From positions 1 to 10,324 of the forward strand of contig CAAEOZ010000049.1 in assembly GCA_900757715.1 (NCBI GenBank): 10,324 nt of DNA, written 5' to 3'. A program made the position numbers and the translations under genes. Origin of the DNA: an uncultured Veillonella sp. (GTDB taxonomy: Bacteria; Bacillota; Negativicutes; Veillonellales; Veillonellaceae). Of the stretch, positions 1 to 5,195 are shown one piece after another (the stretch's first letter is position 1; each line of letters opens with the position of its first letter). The notes under the pieces were generated by a model. It saw only the letters and a program-made list of their open reading frames with translations. It was not told where the DNA came from and searched no databases.

Positions 1-213
1 AAAAACTTCTTCATGATTGTCTGCACGATAGTAGCTCCCCAAAGAAAGCATGATTTTACCAAATGCGGCATTTAATAGACCTAGTAATAGAACACCAATG
101 AGACCTATTTGGCCAAAACTTATAAAATATTGCAGAAGATCTTGTCCACTCGAGAGTCCTGCACCTACAATAACACCTATGTAGGCAAATGCAATTTTCC
201 ATGATTGTTGCAT
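1..213 (-). CDS. YkvI-like membrane protein, N-terminal part (runs off left edge)
   Basis: The minus strand encodes 71 residues from an ATG at 211-213 to the window edge, so the C-terminal part is missing. The start MQQSWKIAFAYIGVIVGAG, then SSGQDLLQYFISFGQIGLIG, resembles the first two membrane segments of the YkvI family (COG3949) of uncharacterised inner-membrane proteins with a transporter-like fold. Visible features are a hydrophobic helix at about residues 7-20 carrying the glycine-rich VGAGLSSGQ motif, and a second helix at about 34-57. The start is supported by a strong ribosome site (GGAAGGAGG, 222-230) about 8 nt upstream of the ATG. A longer reading in another frame (56-238) has no family resemblance and covers the ribosome site, so it was dropped. 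The substrate is unknown. Family assignment is from memory of the motif; the start and frame are seen directly. Confidence 0.8.
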   Translation of the reverse strand, partial: MQQSWKIAFAYIGVIVGAGLSSGQDLLQYFISFGQIGLIGVLLLGLLNAAFGKIMLSLGSYYRADNHEEVF

Positions 214-258
214 TATATTTTCCTCCTTCCAAATACATAACTTAGTATACAAAATAAT

Positions 259-264
259 ATTATA
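259..264 (-). promoter_or_regulatory. Candidate -10 element for the YkvI-like gene
   Basis: A perfect TATAAT lies on the minus strand about 45 nt upstream of the start codon at 213. No good -35 hexamer stands at 16-18 nt, so this is a weak single-element prediction. Confidence 0.35.
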
Positions 265-396
265 TCATACTAATGATTCAGTTTATGGAAACCTCACCGC
301 CAATCTCTATAAGATTAGCTAAGACTGGCCCCATTTATAGGACTTAAGTTCAATATAGCGATGTCAAACGTAAAAGTAAATCATCTTTCTTTTGCA

Positions 397-425
397 TATA
401 ATGTGGCTTGAACAGCTACATTATA
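397..425. repeat. Inverted repeat, 11-bp arms, 7-nt loop
   Basis: TATAATGTGGC (397-407) pairs with GCTACATTATA (415-425) with a single G-T pair, leaving the loop TTGAACA. The left arm begins with a plus-strand TATAAT, so it may overlap a promoter and act as an operator; alternatively it is a leader-RNA hairpin just upstream of the Shine-Dalgarno-like AAGGAAGGTGAT. No U-tract directly follows the right arm, which argues against a simple terminator. Confidence 0.55.
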
Positions 426-444
426 CTTAAGGAAGGTGATTTTT

Positions 445-543
445 TTGTATAACTTTCGTTGCCGCACCCGCATAGCGGGTGGTTTAATGATTCGCGACTA
501 CGTCGCGAACCAGTCTAAAGACAATAATAAAAGAGGTTCCTAA
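445..543 (+). CDS. Possible 32-residue small ORF spanning the mini-hairpins
   Basis: A TTG start at 445-447 is preceded by AAGGAAGGTGAT (429-440), nearly the full anti-16S complement apart from one extra A, about 5 nt away. The frame stays open for 32 codons, contains the segment RIAGGLMIRDYVANQ, and stops with TAA inside the left arm of the terminator at 525-580. The peptide is basic and not membrane-like. Both mini-hairpins (465-481, 491-509) lie in the reading frame. It may be a real small gene, a leader peptide, or a chance reading of a repeat element. I know no family for it. The ribosome site is the strongest argument; the non-ATG start and the palindromic content are the arguments against. 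Confidence 0.3.
   Translation: MYNFRCRTRIAGGLMIRDYVANQSKDNNKRGS
465..509. repeat. Pair of GC-rich mini-hairpins (REP-like element)
   Basis: Two perfect short stem-loops stand 9 nt apart: CACCCGC-ATA-GCGGGTG (465-481, 7-bp stem) and TTCGCGAC-TAC-GTCGCGAA (491-509, 8-bp stem). Each has a 3-nt loop, and both are far richer in GC than the surrounding DNA. A competing pairing GGTT (481-484) with AACC (508-511) would enclose the second hairpin. Paired short GC hairpins in an intergenic gap resemble bacterial REP/BIME-type dispersed repeats, but only one copy is in this window, so dispersal is an inference. Confidence 0.6.
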
Positions 544-580
544 TGGTCACAGTAGTGACTTATAGGAATCTCTTTTATTG
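525..580 (-). terminator. Strong terminator downstream of the satP-like gene
   Basis: Arms 525-542 and 563-580 pair over 18 positions (with G-T pairs), then a 2-nt mismatch, then a further 6-bp stem (545-550 with 555-560) and a 4-nt loop. The outer stem is A/T-rich (AATAAAAGAG against CTCTTTTATT), so U-rich runs follow the core in both directions and it can work bidirectionally. It lies 30 nt after the stop of the leftward satP-like gene. Its inner left arm AGGTTCCTAATGGTCA (534-549) is identical to the one at 8559-8574. Confidence 0.85.
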
Positions 581-609
581 TGCAAGTAATTTATATAGTT
601 AGTAAACTA

Positions 610-1221
610 TTACAGAATACTTTTACCCATAGGGAATACAGTTTTACCGAATACTTTGTTTATAAGTACCGCACCGGAACCGTAGAAGCCCAAGAGGGAG
701 ATGAATAATTCAGACCATGCTGCAAGAGCAAAGAAGCCTGTGCGACCACCCAAGAATAGATCTGTTGAAAGACCAAAGAATAGGAGGCAGATAAGAACCA
801 TAATAGCGAATACAACTTTGTTTGTTTTCAAAGACGCGATGGTACCGAAAATAGAGAAGATCAAGAAGTCCACAAAAGCGAATGCTAATTGCGTTACATC
901 GAAGCCTTTTTGAATTTCAGGACCTAAGGAGCCCATTTGGATCAACCAAACGCCAGCCATTGCAGACCAGAATAAACCGTACGCACCGAATACAACGGAG
1001 CCGAATGGATTGTTTTTCTTGAAATCAAAATAACTTGTGATTAATTGGGCCAATGAACCTAATAAAACTGCTCAAGGTATAATAACGGATGTTGTTGGAC
1101 CAGACCAGCCTACGCGGGACGTGGATACCACAAAACATACTACAGCGAGACCGAGTAGACCAAGACCAGTAGGATCCGCTACATTTTCGCTCATTTCAAC
1201 TTTTCTTACTTCCTTTTCCAT
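610..1221 (-). pseudogene. Acetate uptake transporter (SatP/YaaH/GPR1 family), disrupted by in-frame TGA
   Basis: Read from the ATG at 1219-1221 the frame gives 49 residues, a TGA at 1072-1074 (codon 50), then 153 more residues to the TAA at 610-612. Both parts belong to one acetate/succinate-proton symporter family protein of normal size (about 200 residues, six membrane helices). Before the stop, DPTGLGLLGLAVVCFV matches the family's N-terminal NPxPLGL signature. After it, YFDFKKNNPFGSVVFGAYG matches the conserved loop after helix 2. The context IIP-stop-AVLLGSLAQL is where a tryptophan fits the family, so TGG to TGA is the simplest explanation. The start has a GAGG 5 nt upstream; an ATG at 1192-1194 is an alternative. 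A TTG at 1051-1053 could restart translation but would lack helix 1 and part of helix 2. In E. coli the homologue is satP (yaaH). An assembly error cannot be excluded. Confidence 0.85.
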
Positions 1222-1357
1222 TTGTTCCTCATTTCTCCGTCAACTAACTACAACTACACAGCCAAATCTTCACATGATTACAACTATTGTCATCTCCTAT
1301 TAAATACTGTGTGTATTGAATTGACAGATAACCATTGTGAAAGTACTGCCCCATAAA

Positions 1358-1373
1358 TGTAACATATATCACA
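1358..1373. promoter_or_regulatory. CRP/FNR-family-like binding site
   Basis: TGTAACATATATCACA matches the TGTGA-N6-TCACA arrangement of CRP/FNR-type regulators at 9 of 10 fixed positions, with an A-for-G change in the left half. It stands about 137 nt upstream of the satP-like start and about 465 nt upstream of the adhesin, so regulation of the former (or of a small transcript at 1405) is more likely. One site in AT-rich DNA can be chance. Confidence 0.35.
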
Positions 1374-1404
1374 GTTTTAAGACGATAGAGGGAGTCATAG
1401 GTAT

Positions 1405-1545
1405 ATGCCTAAAACGCATATAAAGAAATATGCTAAAAAAAATATAAAAAGCGTAGAAATAATGAGGAATAATATTTTAATCTTATATATTTCTACGCTT
1501 TTATTAGATTTTGTATCTAATGTATATGAATTTGTTATAGATTAA
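1405..1545 (+). CDS. Possible 46-residue hydrophobic peptide
   Basis: An ATG at 1405 opens a 46-codon frame ending in TAA at 1543-1545. The N-terminal third is lysine-rich (MPKTHIKKYAKKN), followed by a hydrophobic stretch at about residues 23-37 (NNILILYISTLLLDF), so the product would be a small single-helix membrane peptide. GAGGGAG at 1388-1394 is about 10 nt upstream, slightly far; AGG at 1399-1401 is too close. The perfect hairpin at 1447-1502 lies inside the frame, so the stretch may instead be a non-coding hairpin. Lysine-then-hydrophobic layout recalls type I toxin peptides, but no family is recognised and no antisense RNA can be demonstrated. Confidence 0.2.
   Translation: MPKTHIKKYAKKNIKSVEIMRNNILILYISTLLLDFVSNVYEFVID
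1447..1502. terminator. Perfect 15-bp hairpin, terminator-like
   Basis: AAAAGCGTAGAAATA (1447-1461) is perfectly complementary to 1488-1502, with a 26-nt loop. An A-run on the left and T-run on the right make it terminator-like in both directions. It lies between divergent genes, where neither neighbour needs a terminator, so it probably ends a short unannotated transcript, is a repeat-type hairpin, or is left over from a lost gene. Confidence 0.6.
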
Positions 1546-1651
1546 GGCTCATAATAATATTTAGGTTACTATCCGGTACATGTCGATGTATTTAGCTCAT
1601 AGATGTTAGGTATTTCCTAGTTGAGTTCAATTATGAAATTATATTCACATA

Positions 1652-1680
1652 ATCATTTATTAGAATTAGTGATAAATGAT
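1652..1680. repeat. Inverted repeat, 9-bp arms
   Basis: ATCATTTAT (1652-1660) pairs perfectly with ATAAATGAT (1672-1680) around an 11-nt spacer. With a 3-nt bulge the stem can extend by CAC/GTG (1646-1648 with 1681-1683). It is all A/T-rich, so it may be an operator for the adhesin about 160 nt downstream or simply chance. Confidence 0.4.
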
Positions 1681-1698
1681 GTGTTGATATATGATGTA

Positions 1699-1735
1699 CG
1701 CTGAGAAAATCAAAAGGCTTAGCGCATAATTTTTA
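1699..1735 (+). terminator. Weak terminator-like hairpin upstream of the adhesin promoter
   Basis: CGCTGAG (1699-1705) pairs with CTTAGCG (1718-1724), with one G-T pair and a 12-nt loop, followed after a short gap by a T-run at 1730-1734. This would stop rightward readthrough just before the candidate promoter at 1741. The stem is short and the loop long, so confidence is low. Confidence 0.35.
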
Positions 1736-1740
1736 ACATT

Positions 1741-1770
1741 TTGACAAGCCCTATGTAATAGGCGTACCCT
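1741..1770 (+). promoter_or_regulatory. Candidate adhesin promoter
   Basis: A perfect -35 TTGACA (1741-1746) is followed after 18 nt by TACCCT (1765-1770), a 4-of-6 match to the -10 consensus. A start near 1777 would leave a leader of about 60 nt before the adhesin ATG at 1837. The imperfect -10 and an 18-nt spacer suggest a promoter that needs activation. Confidence 0.45.
1750..1762. promoter_or_regulatory. Dyad in the promoter spacer (operator candidate)
   Basis: CCTAT-GTA-ATAGG is a perfect 5-bp-arm palindrome lying wholly between the -35 and -10 hexamers proposed for the adhesin. A dyad in an overlong spacer is the arrangement used by MerR-type activators and some repressors. No regulator gene is in the window, and five-base arms can arise by chance. 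Confidence 0.3.
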
Positions 1771-1836
1771 TTAATTAGAAACGTTTGTTATTATGTGATG
1801 TATTTTTTGTGTTGTTATGTAAAAGGGGCGTAGAAC

Positions 1837-4104
1837 ATGGAAAAGAAAATGGATCAACAGCCAAGCAGATATAAAGCTCTCTTGACTGCTGTTTTAGTAA
1901 CAAGTACGTGCGGTTGTTTATGGGGTAGTTCTGTTTATGGCGAAACTCCTGTTACTGATGGTAATGGTAATGAGTATTTAGCTAGTGATAATACCAATAT
2001 TACCGGTAAAAAGAATACGGTAACTAGTGGTAAAAATGCTACTATTGTAGGCGATAATAATACGATCAGTAAGACCTTTCCTAATGAGAAAGGGAAACCA
2101 GTTAACTCCATGGGCAGTGAAGATGTGCGAATTGTAGGTTCAAACAATACCGTTCAAGGTAGTCGCAGACAGCATGTTATTGGTGACAATAATACATTAA
2201 TTGCTCGTGATAAGGGGACTGTTACGGATTATAAGCATAAAACAGGAAGAGAACCTAATACCTCCGATCTGACAATCGGTCGAGGCAATTTCCTTCGGGG
2301 TAATGATACTTATCGGAATGAATGGGATTCATTGACCGTTATTGGGAATAATAACAAAGCTGAGTATAGTGTAGAGTCTGCTGGTGGTCCTGCAGCAGGT
2401 ATTGTTATCGGAGACAATCAAAATCTTGATACCATCAGAGATTCTGTTGTTATAGGCAGTATGTCTCCGGCGGAACAGGCCGAAAAATCAGAAAGTGATC
2501 CGAGGGATAAAAAATATACAGTAGGTAGAAGTAGTACTATTATTGGGTATCACTCAGCCAATTCTTCAGGAGGCAGTGTAGTCATTGGTAATTACTCAAA
2601 GGCAAATAGTATTTTTCAAACCCTAACCGGTCATGGTTCCGTTATAGAGGGTGGAACGGAAATGAGCCGTTCATCGGGAGCATTTTCGTCATCCTATGGT
2701 AGTTTTAATAGTATTGAAAGTACTTCAACTGAAAATGATGAAGCTGATAGTATCGGTAATACGATAACTGGTAGTTTGAATAGAGCCTCCGGATCAACAG
2801 GAACCATGATTGTAGGTTCCGGTAACGAAGTAACAAATTCTAAGGCTTCTGTGATACCTCTTCCAGGACTAGGGACTACTTTAGGGAACTTTCATCTTGA
2901 AAGCGCTGAAATAGCTGGCATAGATAAGATAAATGGAAATCATGAGGGAACCGTAGAGGCTGGTCGTAAAAACATGAAGGCCTATATGGCGGACCATGCC
3001 GGTGCCGTATCTATTTTAGGCAATAGTAATAGCGTTGATTATACGATGCGTTCCCAAATATCGGGTACTAATAATGCGTTAAAAGGCCAAGAAGGGCACA
3101 TGAATGTTTATAATACCATGAGTGGATATGGCAATGAAGGTAGTAATATCAGCCGAACTACAATAGTTGGTACAGGTAATAGTCTAAAAAATGGCGAAGA
3201 CAATGTGGTTATCGGTGACTTTCATAAGCTTGAGGGCGGCAAACATAATGTCGTACTAGGCTCTATGGCATCAGAGGTGAAAGAAGTAACAAAGACCCTT
3301 AAAAACACTTGGGATGGTAGTGAAACTAAATATACTGTTAAAGAAATAGTTCCTACGAAACGCAATACGGCTAATATTGAAAATGCTGTTATGCTCGGAT
3401 ATAATACGGATGTTAAACATAATGGTGGTGTAGCGTTAGGTAGTGATTCAGTAGCTTCTAGAGATAAAGGGATTGCTGGTTATGATCCTTCTAGAAATGC
3501 TACCTCTACAGAAGGTTCCCCAACTTGGAAGTCTACTGCTGCAGCCCTTTCCGTAGGGGATTCAACAGGGGCTACTGTTTTGACACGTCAAATTACAAAT
3601 GTTGCAGCCGGTACTGAAGATACAGATGCGGTCAATGTGGCTCAATTAAAACGAATTGCCACAGAATCTGCATCTACTATGGAGCATCGATTCAATCAAG
3701 TGGATACTCATATTAATCAGGTGGATAGTCGAGTTAAGCGTGTAGGGGCAGGCGCGGCAGCACTAGCTGCATTACATCCACAAGAGTTTGATCCATATGA
3801 TAAATGGAATATTGCTGCCGGGTATGGCAATTATCGTGGTGCTAATGCCATGGCGCTTGGTGTTTTCTATCGCCCTAATAGTAAAGCTTTATTCTCTGTT
3901 GGTGGAAGCTTCGGTGGAGGCGAAGATCTCCTTAATCTAGGTGTTAGTCTGAAATTTGGTAAAAGTAATCCTTATGCGGAGTATTCCAAGGCAGGGCTTA
4001 TTAAGGTCATCAACGACCAAGATGAAAAGCTCAAACAACAAGACGAAAAAATCAATACCATGCAAGAACAAATTAATAAAATGATGGCTAAATTAGATCT
4101 TTAA
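1837..4104 (+). CDS. Trimeric autotransporter adhesin (YadA-like, type Vc secretion)
   Basis: This 755-residue surface protein should export itself and trimerise in the outer membrane. Residues 1-35 form a signal peptide (basic start, hydrophobic core ALLTAVLVTST, likely cleavage SVYG|ET). Residues about 45-560 are a head of YadA-type left-handed beta-roll repeats of the form xVxGxNNxV (IVGDNNTI, IVGSNNTV, VIGDNNTL, VIGNNNKA), interrupted by longer loops. Residues 586-605 (ITNVAAG through NVAQLK) are the conserved head-to-stalk connector, then a short coiled-coil stalk to about 634. The YadA-type membrane anchor runs from about 637 (VGAGAAALAAL) to F707 (GVSLKFG). Unusually, about 48 further residues follow, forming a regular coiled coil with hydrophobics spaced 3-4-3-4. 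The mature part has no cysteine. The ATG at 1837 is preferred over that at 1849 because AAAAGGGG lies 8 nt before it. Adhesion to host cells or other oral bacteria is inferred from the family; the ligand is unknown. Confidence 0.93.
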   Translation: MEKKMDQQPSRYKALLTAVLVTSTCGCLWGSSVYGETPVTDGNGNEYLASDNTNITGKKNTVTSGKNATIVGDNNTISKTFPNEKGKPVNSMGSEDVRIVGSNNTVQGSRRQHVIGDNNTLIARDKGTVTDYKHKTGREPNTSDLTIGRGNFLRGNDTYRNEWDSLTVIGNNNKAEYSVESAGGPAAGIVIGDNQNLDTIRDSVVIGSMSPAEQAEKSESDPRDKKYTVGRSSTIIGYHSANSSGGSVVIGNYSKANSIFQTLTGHGSVIEGGTEMSRSSGAFSSSYGSFNSIESTSTENDEADSIGNTITGSLNRASGSTGTMIVGSGNEVTNSKASVIPLPGLGTTLGNFHLESAEIAGIDKINGNHEGTVEAGRKNMKAYMADHAGAVSILGNSNSVDYTMRSQISGTNNALKGQEGHMNVYNTMSGYGNEGSNISRTTIVGTGNSLKNGEDNVVIGDFHKLEGGKHNVVLGSMASEVKEVTKTLKNTWDGSETKYTVKEIVPTKRNTANIENAVMLGYNTDVKHNGGVALGSDSVASRDKGIAGYDPSRNATSTEGSPTWKSTAAALSVGDSTGATVLTRQITNVAAGTEDTDAVNVAQLKRIATESASTMEHRFNQVDTHINQVDSRVKRVGAGAAALAALHPQEFDPYDKWNIAAGYGNYRGANAMALGVFYRPNSKALFSVGGSFGGGEDLLNLGVSLKFGKSNPYAEYSKAGLIKVINDQDEKLKQQDEKINTMQEQINKMMAKLDL

Positions 4105-4125
4105 TATAGCTTTCTATATTTATAC

Positions 4126-4165
4126 ACAGCCGACTATGTTACAATAATGTAATGTAGTTGGCTGT
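4126..4165 (+). terminator. 17-bp hairpin after the adhesin gene
   Basis: Positions 4126-4142 pair with 4149-4165 over 17 bp (GC-rich outer half CAGCC/GGCTG, three G-T pairs, 6-nt loop AATAAT), starting 21 nt after the adhesin stop. The following TTGTATTAT is only a partial U-tract, and the ribosome site of the next gene starts 10 nt later. It could therefore be a leaky terminator lowering expression of the next gene, or an mRNA-stabilising hairpin at the adhesin 3' end. Confidence 0.7.
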
Positions 4166-4185
4166 TGTATTATGCGAGGTAACTT

Positions 4186-5025
4186 ATGACTGAAATACAA
4201 GCTCTTTTATTGATAAAATCTATTCTTGAGTCCGCAGATATTCATGGTATTGAAAACATTTTGGCTGAGGATTGCGAATACATGTCCACAGGGCGTGGTA
4301 CTATTGGCCGCAATCGTAATGAAAGTATTGAGTTTTTATCCTCTATGACTGAGTCTATTAAGGCTGATAATGTGCCTGTTACGTGCAAGGTGATGCATAT
4401 TACCGATGTGTACGAGGAGGATGCGCTATTCCATGAGGGCCGTCATGGTTTGACTGTTTCTTATGAAAGCGGCGATAACTATGTGTACATGATTTTTGTA
4501 GACGTAAATGATGAAGGCCTTGTAGATCGTATTGTTTCAAGCCAAGAAAATTATAGTATTGAGTATGATAATCTTCGGTTTGGCGATGATGAAAGTGAGT
4601 ATGTTTTTATTTCTGCACCAACTACTGTGAAAGATTGGATTACAGCTCTCAGCATGTGGCTTGAAACCGGGAATGTTGCTGTCGATGATTTTTATCAATA
4701 CATCGATGAAGACACACGTGTTGTATTCCAAAAGGGGGATGCTGAATCGATTACTCTTGAAAGTGGCCTTGATGTAGAGGATTATTTTGATCAGCTCATG
4801 AACCAACACTTTGATGCGGTGCCTCATATTATTCGCGATGAAGAAGATGGTCTTATTTTGACTTATGGTCCTATGAGTGCTATTGCTACACTTAATGAAG
4901 AAGGTGCATTAGCACTTATCAGTATCTATATCGATACACGCGATGAAGATGAAGCGACTGATGAGGTTGGTTATATCGAAGAGGACTTAACGAAGGAAAC
5001 TATTATTGAAGATGATCTATATTAG
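4186..5025 (+). CDS. Acidic protein of unknown function, likely two NTF2-like halves
   Basis: I do not recognise this 279-residue protein as a named family. It has no signal peptide or membrane helix, so it is probably cytoplasmic. It is strongly acidic: 64 Asp/Glu (23 percent) against about 15 Lys/Arg, with an extremely acidic tail after residue 251. Residues about 5-120 resemble a SnoaL/NTF2-like fold: helix, IENILAEDCEYMSTGRG, a second helix (NESIEFLSSM), then strands GLTVSY (88-93) and a VNDEG turn (107-111). Residues about 148-250 repeat this order: helix WITALSMWLE, FYQYIDEDTRVVF, helix VEDYFDQLMNQ, GLILTY (222-227), LNEEG (236-240). This points to an internal duplication. The ATG at 4186 has GAGG 7 nt upstream. 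It follows the adhesin by 81 nt with a hairpin between, so it may share the adhesin transcript by readthrough. The NTF2 call is by eye. Confidence 0.8.
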   Translation: MTEIQALLLIKSILESADIHGIENILAEDCEYMSTGRGTIGRNRNESIEFLSSMTESIKADNVPVTCKVMHITDVYEEDALFHEGRHGLTVSYESGDNYVYMIFVDVNDEGLVDRIVSSQENYSIEYDNLRFGDDESEYVFISAPTTVKDWITALSMWLETGNVAVDDFYQYIDEDTRVVFQKGDAESITLESGLDVEDYFDQLMNQHFDAVPHIIRDEEDGLILTYGPMSAIATLNEEGALALISIYIDTRDEDEATDEVGYIEEDLTKETIIEDDLY

Positions 5026-5057
5026 TCGATACTACTCATTTAATATATCTAATCTAA

Positions 5058-5097
5058 TTAGGATTAATAGATAAAACTTAGGATTAATAGATAAAAC
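5058..5097. repeat. Exact 20-bp tandem duplication
   Basis: TTAGGATTAATAGATAAAAC occurs twice, head to tail, at 5058-5077 and 5078-5097 without a mismatch. It lies between the acidic protein gene and the terminator starting at 5098. Exact identity suggests a recent slippage event, and the copy number may differ between strains. No function is evident. Confidence 0.9.
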
Positions 5098-5187
5098 AAA
5101 AACTACCAATTAAACATATATCTTTTAAACAGACCTTCTACTATGGAAGGATAAGCCACTAGATATTATGAATAACTGGTAGTTTTT
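5098..5187. terminator. Long-armed bidirectional terminator between converging genes
   Basis: AAAAACTACCA (5098-5108) pairs perfectly with TGGTAGTTTTT (5177-5187). The large interior can fold further: ATATCT (5118-5123) with AGATAT (5161-5166), and CCTTC (5134-5138) with GAAGG (5146-5150). A/T ends on both sides give U-tracts in both directions, fitting the rightward acidic-protein gene (stop 5025) and the leftward permease (stop 5196). A 68-nt loop is long for a terminator, so another structured-RNA role is possible. Confidence 0.65.
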
Positions 5188-5195
5188 TGTATTAT

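Larger units (their letters stand above)
214..444. other. Intergenic region left of the mini-hairpin element
   Basis: This 231-bp stretch carries no convincing ORF. It holds the ribosome site and candidate -10 of the leftward YkvI-like gene (214-264), an unexplained stretch (about 270-390), the inverted repeat at 397-425, and a ribosome-site-like AAGGAAGGTGAT at 429-440 that precedes the possible small ORF at 445. A perfect TATAAT on the plus strand at 397-402 could start rightward transcription, but its -35 region is poor. Confidence 0.5.
1222..1836. other. 615-bp divergent intergenic region between satP-like gene and adhesin
   Basis: This AT-rich gap separates the leftward satP-like gene from the rightward adhesin. 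It holds, in order: the satP ribosome site; a CRP/FNR-like box (1358-1373); a possible 46-codon ORF (1405-1545) containing a perfect 15-bp hairpin (1447-1502); a 9-bp inverted repeat (1652-1680); a weak terminator-like hairpin (1699-1735); and a candidate promoter with an internal dyad (1741-1770). The stretches 1222-1350 and 1546-1650 show nothing I can name. A terminator-like structure between diverging genes implies an extra transcript here or remains of a lost gene. Confidence 0.6.

Noticed and set aside
56..238. 60-codon minus-strand frame overlapping the YkvI-like gene
   Set aside because: It is Cys/Arg-rich with no family resemblance and covers the ribosome site of the frame that matches YkvI.
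397..581. CRISPR-like or riboswitch interpretation of the hairpin cluster
   Set aside because: The hairpins differ from each other and are not regularly spaced repeats with spacers, and I recognise no known riboswitch core.
1072..1074. TGA read as selenocysteine or as Trp by a changed genetic code
   Set aside because: No selenocysteine insertion structure is evident, the family has no redox residue here, and the other genes in the window use TGG for Trp and contain no in-frame TGA.
1037..1303. 88-codon plus-strand frame opposite the satP-like N-terminus
   Set aside because: It is an antisense shadow, low in complexity (Thr/Pro/Ser-rich), without a ribosome site; the opposite strand has the clear transporter match.
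1915..1930. Possible lipoprotein signal (TCGC in the adhesin leader)
   Set aside because: The residues before the cysteines do not form a lipobox (no Leu at -3 with small residues at -1), and a normal signal-peptidase I site follows.
1935..2147. 70-codon minus-strand hydrophobic frame inside the adhesin
   Set aside because: Its hydrophobicity comes from reading the adhesin's Asn/Thr/Val repeats in reverse; no ribosome site is seen.
4537..4827. 96-codon minus-strand frame within the acidic protein gene
   Set aside because: The sense strand has a good ribosome site and coherent domain pattern; the reverse frame is a basic, Ile-rich shadow of acidic codons.
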